DNA of 64,000 nucleotides. Source: Fusarium oxysporum f. sp. lycopersici 4287. Lineage: Eukaryota; Ascomycota; Sordariomycetes; Hypocreales; Nectriaceae. Shown in pieces: positions 46,447-57,575 of this stretch. Every line of letters begins with the position of its first letter. Positions within the stretch are counted from its first letter, which is position 1. Under the pieces are notes generated by a model, which saw only the letters and a program-made list of their open reading frames with translations, did not search any database and was not told the origin of the DNA. The stretch spans positions 4,166,402 to 4,230,401 of the forward strand of contig NC_030989.1 in assembly GCF_000149955.1 (NCBI RefSeq), given 5' to 3'. The translations under genes and the position numbers were made by a program.

Positions 46447-47749
46447 GACCGTATCGTCCTCAAATTTCCGTCAATATCACGATCCAATGTCTCCGTGCAA
46501 AATTGTGAGCAATCGCAGGTTCGGCTCCGTTCTTCCCGTCGCAACAACCGTCGGTGGGGGATCGTCGATGTCTAGCGGCGTCCAGATGATTCAATTGTAA
46601 GCAGCAATCGCTGGAAGATCGTGGTTCGATAAGCGAGTAGATAGGGAGATCCTGAGAGCAGAGCAAATAAATGACTGCGTTTGTACAGCGAGGCAGAATA
46701 AAACTCCTCTAGGGAGGCCAAAGATGAAGAGGAAGAAGGAGATGAGGAAATTGGGCAAACTCAAAAGTTGTTTCCTGTTTGTCGGTTCAAGTAAAAAGGC
46801 CGCCAACCTCTCCCACTTCCCACCTCGGGCCCTCCATAAAACTTGAGGTTCCAGGGGGCTCCATCGATTGAGGGCGTCATTCCGGAGCTTTCGGCAGCCT
46901 GTCATTACACAAAGCGCGATGGCGATTGGTTGCTTTTGATATCAGGCGTGGTGCTTTCCCACTAATTCCTGCAGTGCCAGGGGGTTTGCCGGAGCTTTAT
47001 TGTCCGCTAATAGAGCAACGTGCGTCGACTGGGTCCGATATACCCGAATCCAAGAATGCCATGTTTGCACTCAAGTCTTGGTCCTCTTGGACCCAAGAGT
47101 CTGAAGTGAAGTATTTTCATGAGGAGCTTATTAGACGTCTGGTCATCAACTTGAAGGCATCACCTAAAATTATAAACAGAAGCCCTTGAAGATGCAGCTC
47201 ATGCATTGATCTCAACATGCACCAGTACGATACTACCTTGCCCTAGCTACCCTAGGAGAAGGTAGAGTTGATAGCGCATCTGGCCCAGGTACCACGGATT
47301 TTGATTCCATTCATTGGATGGCTCGTATGTGATCAAGTCTATGCTTTTGGTGATCGTCGATATTCCCAGCGGTTTCTGTCAACTCAGCTATGAAAGCATG
47401 CTTCGCCTCTAGTGAGACTAGGATTCAATGAGACAATACTTCGCACCTATTTGACACACCCGGTCTTTGTTGAATGTTTTTTATTGGTATGAAATATTCA
47501 CTTTAAAGTTATAGAGATCTGCCACAATCTGTAATTAAGAGCTTCTGAGTCGGTTTAGGGTAAGCAATAACACAAGGCTTGACTTGCAACATGAAGTTCC
47601 ATCATCAATGGATTTGTGTTGTGCAGTAAAGGTCTTAAAGGGATGTTTCCTTTGGAGTTCTATCGGAATGACCGGGAACATGATTGGCCCCTTTCCTAAA
47701 CCTTCCATCAAAGCAACATTGCATGTAAAATCCAGGTCGGAATTCCATT
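46447..47749. other. intergenic, no gene seen
   Basis: 1.3 kb between two minus-strand genes: the YTP1 promoter and the MED11 3' flank. Short frames such as 46926-47189 lack any recognisable feature. Confidence 0.45.
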
Positions 47750-48298
47750 CTATCGTGATCCCGACTCCAGCTTCGCTTCCTTCTCCTTCAGTATTTCCTT
47801 AGCCTTTCCCCAGAGCTCTGCCTCCATATCCCTCTCAACTCTTGTCCCCCGACTGTTCAGCCAACCTGCTCCGATGTTGCCCACAGCTCCCACTCCGTTG
47901 GGCGTCGGTTGTGGGATAATGGGACCCGTCTTATTCAGACGAGGTGGTGGAGCAAGACTGATGATATTGGCTTCTTCGAGTGCCATGACCTGGCGTTTGA
48001 TCTTGACGTCGACAGTGTGAAGTGCCCGGAAGAATTGATCTGTCGCAGAGGCGAAGGCCTCTTTTTGTGTACCAGGATCTAGTGATGGCTTGGTAGGTTC
48101 GGCTGATGGATCCATGTTCTGGTCGGTTTCTGTGGATTTTGGTATTGTGAGTGCGTTGAGTGCTGTGGCAGTGTGTTTCATGAGCTGGATGATTTGTTGG
48201 TCGATGGCATTGAGCTGGCGGATGTTCTCTTCAATGGTGAATGGCTCATTGCGTGATGATTCGGCACCAGCCATCTCGATATCATTTGGGGAATCCAT
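47750..48298 (-). CDS. MED11: Mediator complex subunit 11
   Basis: A single exon encodes 182 aa. The N-terminal helix TIEENIRQLNAIDQQIIQLM followed by KHTATALNAL, and a second helix region ATDQFFRALHTVDVKIKRQV with MALEEANII, are the four-helix-bundle half of Med11 that pairs with Med22 in the Mediator head. A Pro-rich stretch (LAPPPRLNKTGPIIPQPTP) and a charged C-terminal helix, as in filamentous-fungal orthologues, complete it. Mediator connects activators to RNA polymerase II in the nucleus. The gene is divergent from TAF5, another component of the initiation machinery, with 943 bp between start codons. Confidence 0.88.
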   Translation of the reverse strand: MDSPNDIEMAGAESSRNEPFTIEENIRQLNAIDQQIIQLMKHTATALNALTIPKSTETDQNMDPSAEPTKPSLDPGTQKEAFASATDQFFRALHTVDVKIKRQVMALEEANIISLAPPPRLNKTGPIIPQPTPNGVGAVGNIGAGWLNSRGTRVERDMEAELWGKAKEILKEKEAKLESGSR

Positions 48299-49241
48299 GG
48301 CCGTGACCAGAACTTTGAGAGCTTTTCGTGTATGTATGCGATGAAGTTGATGATGAAGTATCCTTGGATTTATGCTCCAACTATCGGTTGAACACGGGGC
48401 TCAGCTGGAACAGAGTTTTGTGATGGTTGAAGTTGAACAAATACTCAGAAAGTATGATCGGGCTTCTAATCTCCGAAAAGGCTTTATGTTATGCAAGCAG
48501 ATGAATAAAATGTAAGAGAGTTCTCTATGACAGTGAAATTGAAGTAAGTTGAAGTGCAACCGAAACGGATCTCAATGAATGAAAGACGTGGTGAGAGGTA
48601 CGTACCCGCTGTCGCTGCCAGATCGCAGCGGCGGCCCGTGCGTGCGTGCTCAATCAATTATTTCAACAGTAGCACGATTTGTTGAGATGAACGATAGGCA
48701 AAAGGCTCCCAAGAAGCAAAAAGGGTAACAAAGAGATATTTGGATATTTCAAGTTGGATATTACTGTGTGTGCCACGCTCTTATTGCCTCGTAGAGTTCA
48801 ATATCATGTTGCGCCGCTTAATCATCGGTTAACCTTCAGGCGCGCTCTGCTAAGCTTTGGCGCGTTTGATCATCCACGATTCGCTTTAACTTTCAGCATT
48901 ATTGAATCGAGGTTACAACTCACACAAACCTTAGGATCTTATCGTCTTCTTAGCTACAATCATTCATCTTCGAGCCTTTTTAATTCACAGATAAATCCAG
49001 TCTACCACATCTTTCGAATACCCGACAAAGAAAAACACTGCCACAGACTAGCAGTTTGTGACCTCTCATCTCATCACCTTGAAGAGCGACAGGAGCTGGT
49101 CCCCATCCGAAGACACGGCTGGGGAATGACATATCGCTGAGGGACACACTCTCTACCAGCGTGTGGCGTAGACAGGCTGGATCGAACACCTAGGCTCCAA
49201 TACAAACCCGGCTTCTTCTCTAATAGTCACTGCCCTTCACC
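48299..49241. promoter_or_regulatory. shared divergent promoter region of MED11 and TAF5
   Basis: 943 bp between the MED11 start (minus strand) and the TAF5 start (plus strand). Small open frames (48754-49140 and antisense) have no support. The part nearest TAF5 looks like a 5' leader. No specific factor site is identified. Confidence 0.4.
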
Positions 49242-51941
49242 ATGTCTGGGCCAGCACAAACACCAGGTGCCCCTCAAGCGCCGGGCTATCAAGGGCCTGC
49301 ACCAACACCTCCAGCTCCAACACACACAACAACAACCGCAGCGACGGGCCAAAGTGGCTCATCCGGAGGCCCAATGTCGAATCAGAACCTCAACCAGATC
49401 GTAAGTCATTTTCTACTCGTTTGCTTGACTCTACATGGTTGTCTTATTCCATTACACCACCAGCCTAACGGCGACCATTATATCATTTTTGCCAGTATCA
49501 CAGAACCCCTTGGCACTTTCCATGACAACGCAAATCAAGCATCGGCCATATTGCACATTGTCTCTATGTAACCTGTCCAGAGTGCTTACCTGAACTTTTC
49601 ATGGTCTTGAGTCGCAGTAATGCAGACTATCATCCATCCATTACAAACACATATATTTGATCAGCGCGCGCATCATAATTATGATGGAACCTGGCTTCAG
49701 AAATACACTTACTAAAGCCCATGCACAGGTTACGGACTACTTGCTCAAGAGGGGGTTCAACCGGACCGAAGAGGTGTTTCGTCAGGAATCTAAACATCTT
49801 GGCCCCGATGGCAAGCCTATCTATCAACTGGCCAACCTCGGCCCAAAAAAGTACCAACGAGCCTTTGGGCTTCTACGTGAATGGGTCGAGAACAATTTGG
49901 ACATATACAAGGTATGCCATGGCCATCCGCCCTCTGTTTCCTTTGCTGACAACTCCAGTTCGAACTGTCCAAGCTGCTGTGGCCCGTCTTCGTCTATTCT
50001 TTCCTGGAACTTGTCCAACATGCCTACACTGAAGATGCGAAAGCTTTCCTCAGAGACATCGGTCCTAACTTCCAGCCAGTACACGCGGATGATCTCAAGA
50101 CCCTTGGTACCATTACACTCCCGCAGCACATCAACGAGAACCCCATGACAAAGCTGTACCGGGAAAACAAGTACCGAATCCCTCTGAACCAACATGCCAG
50201 CGGCGATCTTTTCAACTTTCTGGAACGCGAATCTGATCAGGGTGGTTCCGTGATTCGACAAGTCCTGGCAACTTATTGCCAGATTGACTCTACAGCTCGT
50301 GGACCTATTACCCCCTTCAGTTTCGAAGCTGTTTACAGAAGGTCAAGGAACATGGAGATAGAGAGCGTGGATACCAATGAAGGTATCCCGGGCGTCAATA
50401 TTGGTTTGTCTAACAAGGACGTTCTCGACCCAACCGCTCCCCTGAAGCTTGGACCCCTACCTATGGATGCCGACCTGCGTGACGATGTGCGAGCTGAGCT
50501 TGAGGAAGAGGAGCGACGAATTCCGCCACCTCCCGGGAAAACATCGCTAGTGGAGGAATTCGACCAAAAAATCAAGCGTGAGGAGAGCGCAGATGCCCCA
50601 AGCAGAGCAGAGTTACCCTTACCACCCTCGAGACCGAGGGACATTATGCTAGAAATGCAAAAACTTCGAGAGAATCGCGACCGATTCAAGATCGATGGTG
50701 CGACGGGAGGCGTGGGAGTCCCTATCAGCGCATGCATGTTTACATTCCATAACACGCTTGGAAGGTGAGTTTTGACAGCCCTGTGGGAACCGCTGATACT
50801 AACCAGCTACAGTGTTGCCTGTATGGACTTCTCCAACGATGGACAATTAGTGGCAGCTGGTACCACGGAATCTTACATCCGGGTTTGGTCGCTGGATGGT
50901 AAAGCCTTACCCACGATGAACGCGCACGAGAAAGAAGCGAAGTTCAACAGCCGCAAATTGATCGGACATTCTGGGCCTGTTTACGACGTGTCCTTCTCCG
51001 ATGCTGTTTCTGGCCCTCCGCAGAAGCTCTTTGGCGACGAAGGAAAGTCGAACCCTGCTATGGACACGCGACCGAAGCTGCTACTATCCGCATCTGCAGA
51101 TGGCCAGATCCGTCTGTGGTCACTAGAGTCTTGGAGTTGCCTGTGTCTATACAAGTCCCACGATGGACCTGCTTTCAGGACACTCTGGGGTCCCCATGGA
51201 CACTATTTCATCAGTGGAGGATATGACAAAGCTGTTCGACTGTGGATGCAAGATCATGCTTCCCCTCAACGATTGTTGGTTGGGCATGACACGGCCATCT
51301 CAGCGCTTGCATGGCACCCTAACGGTCTCTATGTCTTCTCCGCCTCTGATGAGACTGACAAGTCGATCCGTATGTGGTCTGTCGTAACTGGCAGCTGTGT
51401 CCGCGTGTTTACAGGCCACAACGAATACATCACCGCCATGGAATGCGCGCCAAATGGCAAGATCCTAGCAAGTGCCGATTGTGCAGGTAACATCTTCTTT
51501 TGGGACCTTGAGAAAGGAACACGCATCAAGCGGTCACGTGGCCACGGTAAGGGCGGAATTTGGTCACTCAGCTTCAGCGTTGAATCCAACGTGCTTGCTT
51601 CTGGTGGTCAAGATGGCACAGTCCGACTCTGGGATGTCGAGCTGCCTTCTGATCCCCAAAAGGCGAGCCAGCAACAGACAGGCCTCGATGCAACAGCAAC
51701 AGGGGCCGATGGCACAAGCGCAGGAGGCACTGTTGGTGAAGCTTCTCGAGTGACAGCCGGAACGTCAGGACCAGCGGGTACCAGCGGCACCACTGGAACT
51801 CATAAGAAAAAGAATAAGGAGGTGATGATTACTCCCGATCAGATCAGCGCGTTCCCGACGAAGAAGACACCAGTGATGAAGGTCAAGTTTACACGGATGA
51901 ACTTGGTCATTGTAGGCGGCTGTTACGACCCCGAACGTTAG
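49242..51941 (+). CDS. TAF5: transcription initiation factor TFIID/SAGA subunit TAF5
   Basis: Exons 49242-49400, 49729-49911, 49959-50764 and 50813-51941 join in frame to 758 aa. A Pro/Thr-rich start is followed by a LisH-like helix pair ([20 protein letters not shown], residues about 54-75). Next comes the TAF5 NTD2 domain ([20 protein letters not shown], residues about 115-250). From about 384 there are at least six WD40 blades ([56 protein letters not shown]), with a low-complexity Gly/Thr insert before the last strand. TAF5 is a scaffold of TFIID and SAGA. Intron 1 is unusually long for this genome (328 nt). The stop is TAG, followed in frame by 34 more open codons (EREAVDLVAREKRRRQQFAA and on), discussed in the findings. 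Confidence 0.93.
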
Positions 51942-52574
51942 GAGCGGGAGGCAGTCGACCTAGTTGCTCGCGAGAAACGGCGAAGGCAACAATTTGCCGC
52001 TAAATTTGGAATAGATTTGGGGTTGACGGCGAGACCTCGCAAATAGTCGACGATGAAACTGGGTCAAACAATCAGGAGAGGCGCAATGGGCTACCTTCAC
52101 ATAGCAGTCATGACCACAGGTACTGAGAATATACAGCGAGGGCAGGATGATTCCGAATTTCGAGACCAACTGAAGAGGCTGGTTTCATTGAACAAACTGG
52201 AATAGAGAGCAGTCCGCAGGAAATCGTATTGGGGTTGATGTCATCCTTTGCAAGAGAGCATGGATTTCCTGTAATAATAGAATCTGAGTGATAACTACGA
52301 AATACTGCGAATCTATTTCCATATTTGATTACTGATTGCATATCTGAGTATTCTATGGTAGTCTTTGAAGGCGAGTAAGTTGAAGCTCGTTGATATAACG
52401 ATACGTACCTGCCTTACGGGGAAGAGTGGGGCCGTCTCCGCTGACGTCCGCCTGCGTGGAGAGCGAGGGTGCATGCTCTCCAAGCTTCCAACCTCTACCT
52501 CTCAAGCCATTCTATCAACCTCGACGACTATAAATCTTAACAGAGGTAGCGTCTCGCGATCGCATTATTTAGAA
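51942..52574. other. intergenic, TAF5 3' flank and VPS5 promoter
   Basis: The first about 100 bases stay open in the TAF5 frame to a TAG at 52045-52047. The rest shows no coding sequence. A TATAAA-like motif at 52529-52535 lies about 45 bp before the VPS5 start. Confidence 0.45.
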
Positions 52575-54357
52575 ATGGACGTCGAAGAATCGCCTTGGGC
52601 CGACTCGTCACAGGCCGCATCGCAACAGGCATCGCAGCCTGAAGCCGCGGCCTCGCAATCGTCCAACCCAGCTCCCTCCGCTTCCTCATCGGCCCCTCGT
52701 CCATCAAGAGGACCTCGTCGCCTGGTCGCTCAACCCACACGTCTCGAAGCTGTCGATGATCCTCTTGGTCCTCTCGGCGCCGCCACCGAAGACAATGGCC
52801 CTGCTCAGGATGCCCCTCCGGTGCCTCCGCAAAAGGAGCAGATGGTGATTCGTACCACCATGCCTCAAACCCAGCAGCAACGACGACCTGTGGATCCTCA
52901 CCATATCGACGATGATGAGAACGATGGACCAAAAGCTCCTCGCGCACCTCCTCCCGTTGAGGCTGCCCAGCCCAGTGCAGTTAGGAGCAGCAATCAGCCG
53001 AGCGTTAGTGTTGAGCAGGCTGCCAAGCCCACGTTCCAGATTACGGTTGGAGATCCTCACAAAGTTGGTGATCTGACAAGTTCCCACATTGTCTATTCCG
53101 TTCGAACCAAGGTATGAAGCGCCGGCCTCCAATTAACTCAATCAAGTACTCACGTAGAGAAATAGACGACTTCCAAGGGATATAAACAGCCCGAGTTCGA
53201 AGTCAAGCGCCGATATCGCGATTTCCTTTGGCTTTACACTACTCTTCACGGCAACAACCCTGGAATTGTGGTTCCGCCTCCTCCTGAGAAGCAGGCTGTC
53301 GGTCGTTTCGATAGCAACTTTGTTGAGAGCCGACGAGCTGCCTTGGAGAAGATGCTCAACAAGACCGCGATACACCCCACGCTCCAGCACGATCCCGATC
53401 TGAAGCTTTTCTTGGAAAGCGAAACTTTCAATGTGGACGTCAAGCACAAGGAGAGACGGGAACCCATTCCTACCGAAAGCAAGGGTGTGCTTGGGTCTCT
53501 AGGTATCAATGTTGGAGGTGGTAACAAGTTTGTGGAACAAGACGATTGGTTCCATGATCGCAAGGTCTATCTTGATGCTCTCGAGAATCAGCTCAAGGGG
53601 CTTCTTAAGGCTATGGAGACCATGGTCGGCCAACGTAAGATGATGGCCGAGGCAGCTGGCGACTTTTCGGCTTCCCTTCACGCGCTCTCCACTGTCGAAC
53701 TGTCTCCCTCACTATCAGGCCCTCTCGATGCTCTTTCCGAGCTCCAGCTTACTATCCGAGATGTGTACGACCGCCAGGCACAACAAGATGTTCTGACATT
53801 CGGCATTATCCTTGAGGAGTACATTCGCCTTATCGGTTCAGTTAAGCAGGCGTTTGGCCAGCGACAAAAGGCGTTCTATTCGTGGCATGCTGCGGAATCG
53901 GAACTACAGAAGAAGAAGGCTACACAGGACAAGCTCTTGAGACAAGGTAAGAGTCAGCAAGACCGACTCAACCAAATGAGCGCCGAAGTTGGCGAGTCAG
54001 AGCGCAAGGTGCACCAGGCCAGACTTCTATTCGAAGATATGGGTCGGTTGATGAGAAGCGAGCTTGATCGATTCGAGAAGGAGAAAGTGGAAGACTTCAA
54101 GAGTGGTGTCGAGACATTCCTTGAAAGCGCAGTTGAGGCGCAAAAGGAGGTGAGTACAGTGAAAGTAGTGAAGATAGAAGCGTGCTAACATGTTACAGCT
54201 TATTGAGAAGTGGGAGACATTCTTGATGCAGCTTGACGCTGAAGACGACGAGTCAGTATTTTATAGGCCACCAGTATACCAGCAGCAACAGCAGCAAAAG
54301 GGGGGCGATACTGCTGTTGACCGTGCTCGAGCGAGGATAGACGAAGACTCGGACTAG
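52575..54357 (+). CDS. VPS5: sorting nexin Vps5 (retromer SNX-BAR subunit)
   Basis: Exons 52575-53111, 53166-54149 and 54199-54357 join in frame to 559 aa. The disordered N-terminus is rich in Ser, Ala, Gln and Pro. A PX domain lies at about 155-275 (FQITVGDPHKVGDLTSSHIV, then FEVKRRYRDFLWLYTTLHGN); the RRYRDF motif provides PI3P-binding residues. A BAR domain follows at about 325-530 (YLDALENQLKGLLKAMETMV to LLFEDMGRLMRSELDRFEKE, coiled-coil). The tail contains a short Gln run (YQQQQQQKGG). Together with Vps17, Vps5 tubulates endosomal membrane for recycling of receptors such as Vps10. It is convergent with the bL31m gene. Confidence 0.93.
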
Positions 54358-54705
54358 GTGGACCGGGTGCCGGTTTCCCCAACGCATCTTGACGGTTCTA
54401 TCTGGTAGCGATGAGGTTGAGCTCTTGATGGGAGGAAGAATTATATTCACGTCCACAGAGATGTTTGACTATTGATCAGTTCCGAGAATCGGAGACACGT
54501 GTTTTTTTATATCTTACAAGCCTCGGGGGCTTTATAGCTGTTGTACATATCGAACCACCCCCTATCCATCTCATGCTTCCAATTCTCGGATGTCCTCAAT
54601 AGTAATTTATACAAGACTCATTTCCACCCCAAGTTGGTATTGGGTCGTTACGGTTTTTGTGATAGCGGTTCCTCCTCTATTAACAACACAACATTGTATC
54701 ATTGT
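54358..54705. other. intergenic between convergent genes
   Basis: Joint 3' region of VPS5 and the bL31m gene, AT-rich, no coding sequence. Confidence 0.5.
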
Positions 54706-55185
54706 TTACTTTCTCTTCTTAGCCTGCTTCTTAGGTCCTGAATCCCTCATAGCGTTCGCATCTTGTGATGGCGCATATCCAGTGATAAGATCCGCATAAC
54801 CTTCATCAGCTGCCTCAGCATCACCTTCTCCCTCCTCAGCGTGAGAAGCATCATAGGCACGGCCGTAACGTTCTCGGAAAGCAGCCAATTTACCGGCCTC
54901 ATCAAGCTCGACGTTCTTGAGCGACTTCTCAGATGGCTGCCACAGCAATGTGTTGCGTGTGTCCTTTGTAGCGCGGTAAATGGGCAGTGGTGAAGTCGTT
55001 CGCATGGTGTATGAGGAGCCGTCGGATAGAGTTACGAGCTGAGTGAATGTGTATGGTCGGCGTGGTCGAGGAATGAATGTGGCATGACGGACTTGGCCGA
55101 GGGAGAGGCGGGTTGGTGAGCATGGTGTTGAGAGTGTTGTTCGTAGAGGCGAGAGAGTCGCCGGTGACACTGAGAATTTGGCCAT
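54706..55185 (-). CDS. MRPL36: mitochondrial large-subunit ribosomal protein bL31m
   Basis: A single exon encodes 159 aa. A Ser/Thr/Arg-rich N-terminus without acidic residues (MAKFSVSPATLSPLRTTLST) suits a mitochondrial presequence. The core RHATFIPRPRRPYTFTQLVT with LSDGSSYTMRTTSP and DTRNTLLWQPSEK matches fungal bL31m, which lacks the zinc cysteines of many bacterial L31 proteins. The tail is acidic, then basic (GPKKQAKKRK). The product would act in the mitochondrial 54S subunit. The gene is convergent with VPS5 and divergent from the flavin-reductase-like gene. Confidence 0.83.
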   Translation of the reverse strand: MAKFSVSPATLSPLRTTLSTPCSPTRLSLGQVRHATFIPRPRRPYTFTQLVTLSDGSSYTMRTTSPLPIYRATKDTRNTLLWQPSEKSLKNVELDEAGKLAAFRERYGRAYDASHAEEGEGDAEAADEGYADLITGYAPSQDANAMRDSGPKKQAKKRK

Positions 55186-55704
55186 TGTGAATTGGAAGCG
55201 CTAATATGAGCGAGGCCGTAAAAAGACGGATTGACGGCCCTGACAGCGATGAAGACCGTAGATTGGTGGTGAAGCTTCAGATAGGTAGACTTGAAGTCGA
55301 TCGGTAAAATTTAGGATGCGAGGTCCGAATGCGGGTACGCCAAGCAGGGGTTCTGGATCTTATCGATAAGAAAATACAATTGTTCTTCGTCATTTCTAGA
55401 CCGGCTCGGCTTCCGACTGCGAACAGGTGAAATAAAAAGGCGCCTTTTTACACGAGGCGATTTTACGTCCTCTTTACGGTTTATTTGAAGTTAAAACAAT
55501 TGCATTTGTTGATAATGCGCTGTGGTGGGCAATGAACAGCTCCCGAGCGATGCGCAATGGCTGTGCGACAGTACTTGTCATGACGAGAGGCGGGACCAGA
55601 GGATTCAGTTCTTTACAGAATACCGAGTGCTTAGAGCGCTCAATAAGAGACTTGGGTGGTTGTGGAAGATATAAGACATCTCTGTCGGGGTCTTGTTCGC
55701 CGCA
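55186..55704. other. divergent intergenic region
   Basis: 519 bp between the bL31m start and the flavin-reductase-like start. No coding sequence is supported. An AT-rich segment lies at 55365-55510. Confidence 0.45.
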
Positions 55705-56477
55705 ATGGGCGCTGCATCGTGAGTGTTTCTGCCATGGCCTGTTACTCTAGCTAATGCTATGCTGTAGATAGAAGAAGAAATCACACAACAGCGACTGCAC
55801 CAACATGGCATACATCCCCAGCCAAACCTCCAACCGTTCATCCGACGAAACAAGTCCCTCTCCCCGAACAACTCCGCTCCATCATGCGNNNNNNNNNNNN
55901 NNNNNNNNNNNNNNNNNNNNNNNNNNNNNNNNNNNNNNNNNNNNNNNNNNNNNNNNNNNNNNNNNNNNNNNNNNNNNNNNNNNNNNNNNNNNNNNNNNNN
56001 NNNNNNNNNNNNNNNNNNNNNNNNNNNNNNNNNNNNNNNNNNNNNNNNNNNNNNNNNNNNNNNNNNNNNNNNNNNNNNNNNNNNNNNNNNNNNNNNNNNN
56101 NNNNNNNNNNNNNNNNNNNNNNNNNNNNGAGCAAGTGGTGGATTCAACGTACACGTGCTATCGGGGGATGAGCGGGGTGCAAATGTTGCGAGTCACTTTA
56201 CAAAAGGCAATGTTGGAGGGAATGCATTCAAAGGACTGGCTTATTCCAAGAAGACGATGAAGCACCCGTACTAAGAGAGGACGGCGTCATGTTTGCCCTT
56301 CGGTGTAGGGTACTCAAAGATGCGCCAGAGGGAGGGCTCTTGAGAGTACGAGATCATGTCATTGTGGTGGGGGAGGTTGTAGAGATGGTGAGGGTAGGAG
56401 AAGAGGAGGATGAGGAGTTTGGACTTGTATATGCGGATAGAAGGTATAGAGAGGTTGGAGTGGTGTTGGAGATGTAA
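55705..56477 (+). CDS. flavin reductase-like (FMN-binding split barrel) protein, interrupted by gap and frameshift
   Basis: Exon 1 (55705-55718, MGAAS) joins exon 2 (from 55772) through a 53-nt intron with a GCTAATG branch. The frame reads RRNHTTATAPTWHT and VPLPEQLRSIMR before 240 Ns. After the gap one frame reads GGFNVHVLSGDERGANVASH and FTKGN. From about 56225 the coherent sequence moves to another frame, reading LFQEDDEAPVLREDGVMFAL and VRDHVIVVGEVVEMV, to a TAA at 56477. The family is recognised by the LRSIMR start, the N-x-L-S...A-x-H-F-T-K pattern and the R--DHVIVVGEV strand. Members bind FMN and reduce flavins or other small molecules. One missing base near 56230 explains the frame change. 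Beside an assembly gap, a sequencing or assembly error is the simplest reason. Confidence 0.68.
55889..56128. other. assembly gap, 240 N
   Basis: A run of exactly 240 undetermined bases inside the flavin-reductase-like coding region. Open frames drawn across it on either strand have no meaning. Confidence 0.99.
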
Positions 56478-57143
56478 GTGAGCGGGATTGTATCAAAAGC
56501 TGGCTAGAGTGTATAGTACCCTGTATAACATGGGAATTCAAGGTTTGGCGGAGAGCACGGAGTTACCATGTTTCTCGAAGATTCATGATCAATGATAAAA
56601 GATTACGGATATTCTGGAATAGAAACAAACGATTTTATGCCGTGGGATTGCGTGTAAGTTTGGCTCCTCGCTTGGATGTTTTGAGGTGGATATCATGGTC
56701 ACTTGATGCTCCATTGGCAAACTGCCAAAGAACAAACCAGAAGAGCCACAAACAATATCCAGTTTTAGCAATTAAGCCTACAGTTTACCCAAGATTGATG
56801 GAAGCTGAGCATTTTGCTCATTCTAGACAATCTATCTGCCTTCCGATCAACCTCGGCTTGATGCATTTGCTGCCTGTACGGTGACACTCAGCCTTGCTTT
56901 CAACAATTGCATCTCATTGGTCTACACAAATTACAAAAGGGCTCAGTACAGCTACGTCTTGAACTTCGACTAGGCTGCTGGTAGATGGGTAGGCCTCAAT
57001 TGAAACAGTTGGCCGTTGTAAGTAATGCCTAGGCAGCACACGCAACAGTCGATTTGTATGGCTAGAAGATTCGATTCGATCGAGGGGTTGTGACTTTCGC
57101 TGGGGTAAGAAAGCGGAAGCGGTGGGACTCTGAAATGGAAAGC
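56478..57143. other. intergenic, no gene seen
   Basis: 3' flank of the flavin-reductase-like gene. Short frames only (for example 56585-56884), without recognisable features. Confidence 0.45.
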
Positions 57144-57470
57144 CTAGGAACTTGAACAAGGGTCTTTTTCAGCCTCGAATGAGGGGTTGTTCAAAGATCC
57201 ATCCATGGCGATAAGGCTCTGGAGCAATTTGTCTACGTTAACAAATTTGTAGGTATTTGCCATCATGATTGAGTTTTTGTATGATTCATGTAGATCAATG
57301 AAATCTCTGTTTTCTACAATCACAATAGCCCATTGTTTGACTCGGATAGCCTGCTGTATTTGTGGTACCTGAATTCGCAAAAGATAGACATTGGGGCGAT
57401 GCACGTCGAGCTTGTGAAGGGAAACGTGGAAGAGTCTAGCAAACAATGGCCAATCACTCGAGACTGATCC
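57144..57470 (-). CDS. possible small hypothetical protein
   Basis: From an ATG near 57470 (MNGSVSSDWPLFARLFHVSL) the minus strand is open for about 108 codons to 57144. The composition is protein-like (VYLLRIQVPQIQQAIRVKQW, AIVIVENRDFIDLHESYK), but I see no known domain, no splice partners and no clear promoter. The frame stays open upstream without another ATG. It may be a lineage-specific gene or chance. Confidence 0.22.
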   Translation of the reverse strand, partial: GSVSSDWPLFARLFHVSLHKLDVHRPNVYLLRIQVPQIQQAIRVKQWAIVIVENRDFIDLHESYKNSIMMANTYKFVNVDKLLQSLIAMDGSLNNPSFEAEKDPCSSS

Positions 57471-57575
57471 ATTCATTTTTGCCTCCTTCCTGGTCTCTTT
57501 GTGCTTTTTTGGGGTAAGCAATGTACCTTGCCTCAGGGAGCAAGAAAAACTTGAGAGTTTAGAAAAGGATGCCAA

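Noticed and set aside
55605..56154. Open frames on both strands running through the N block
   Set aside because: Their length comes from undetermined bases. Only the plus-strand flavin-reductase frame has family support.
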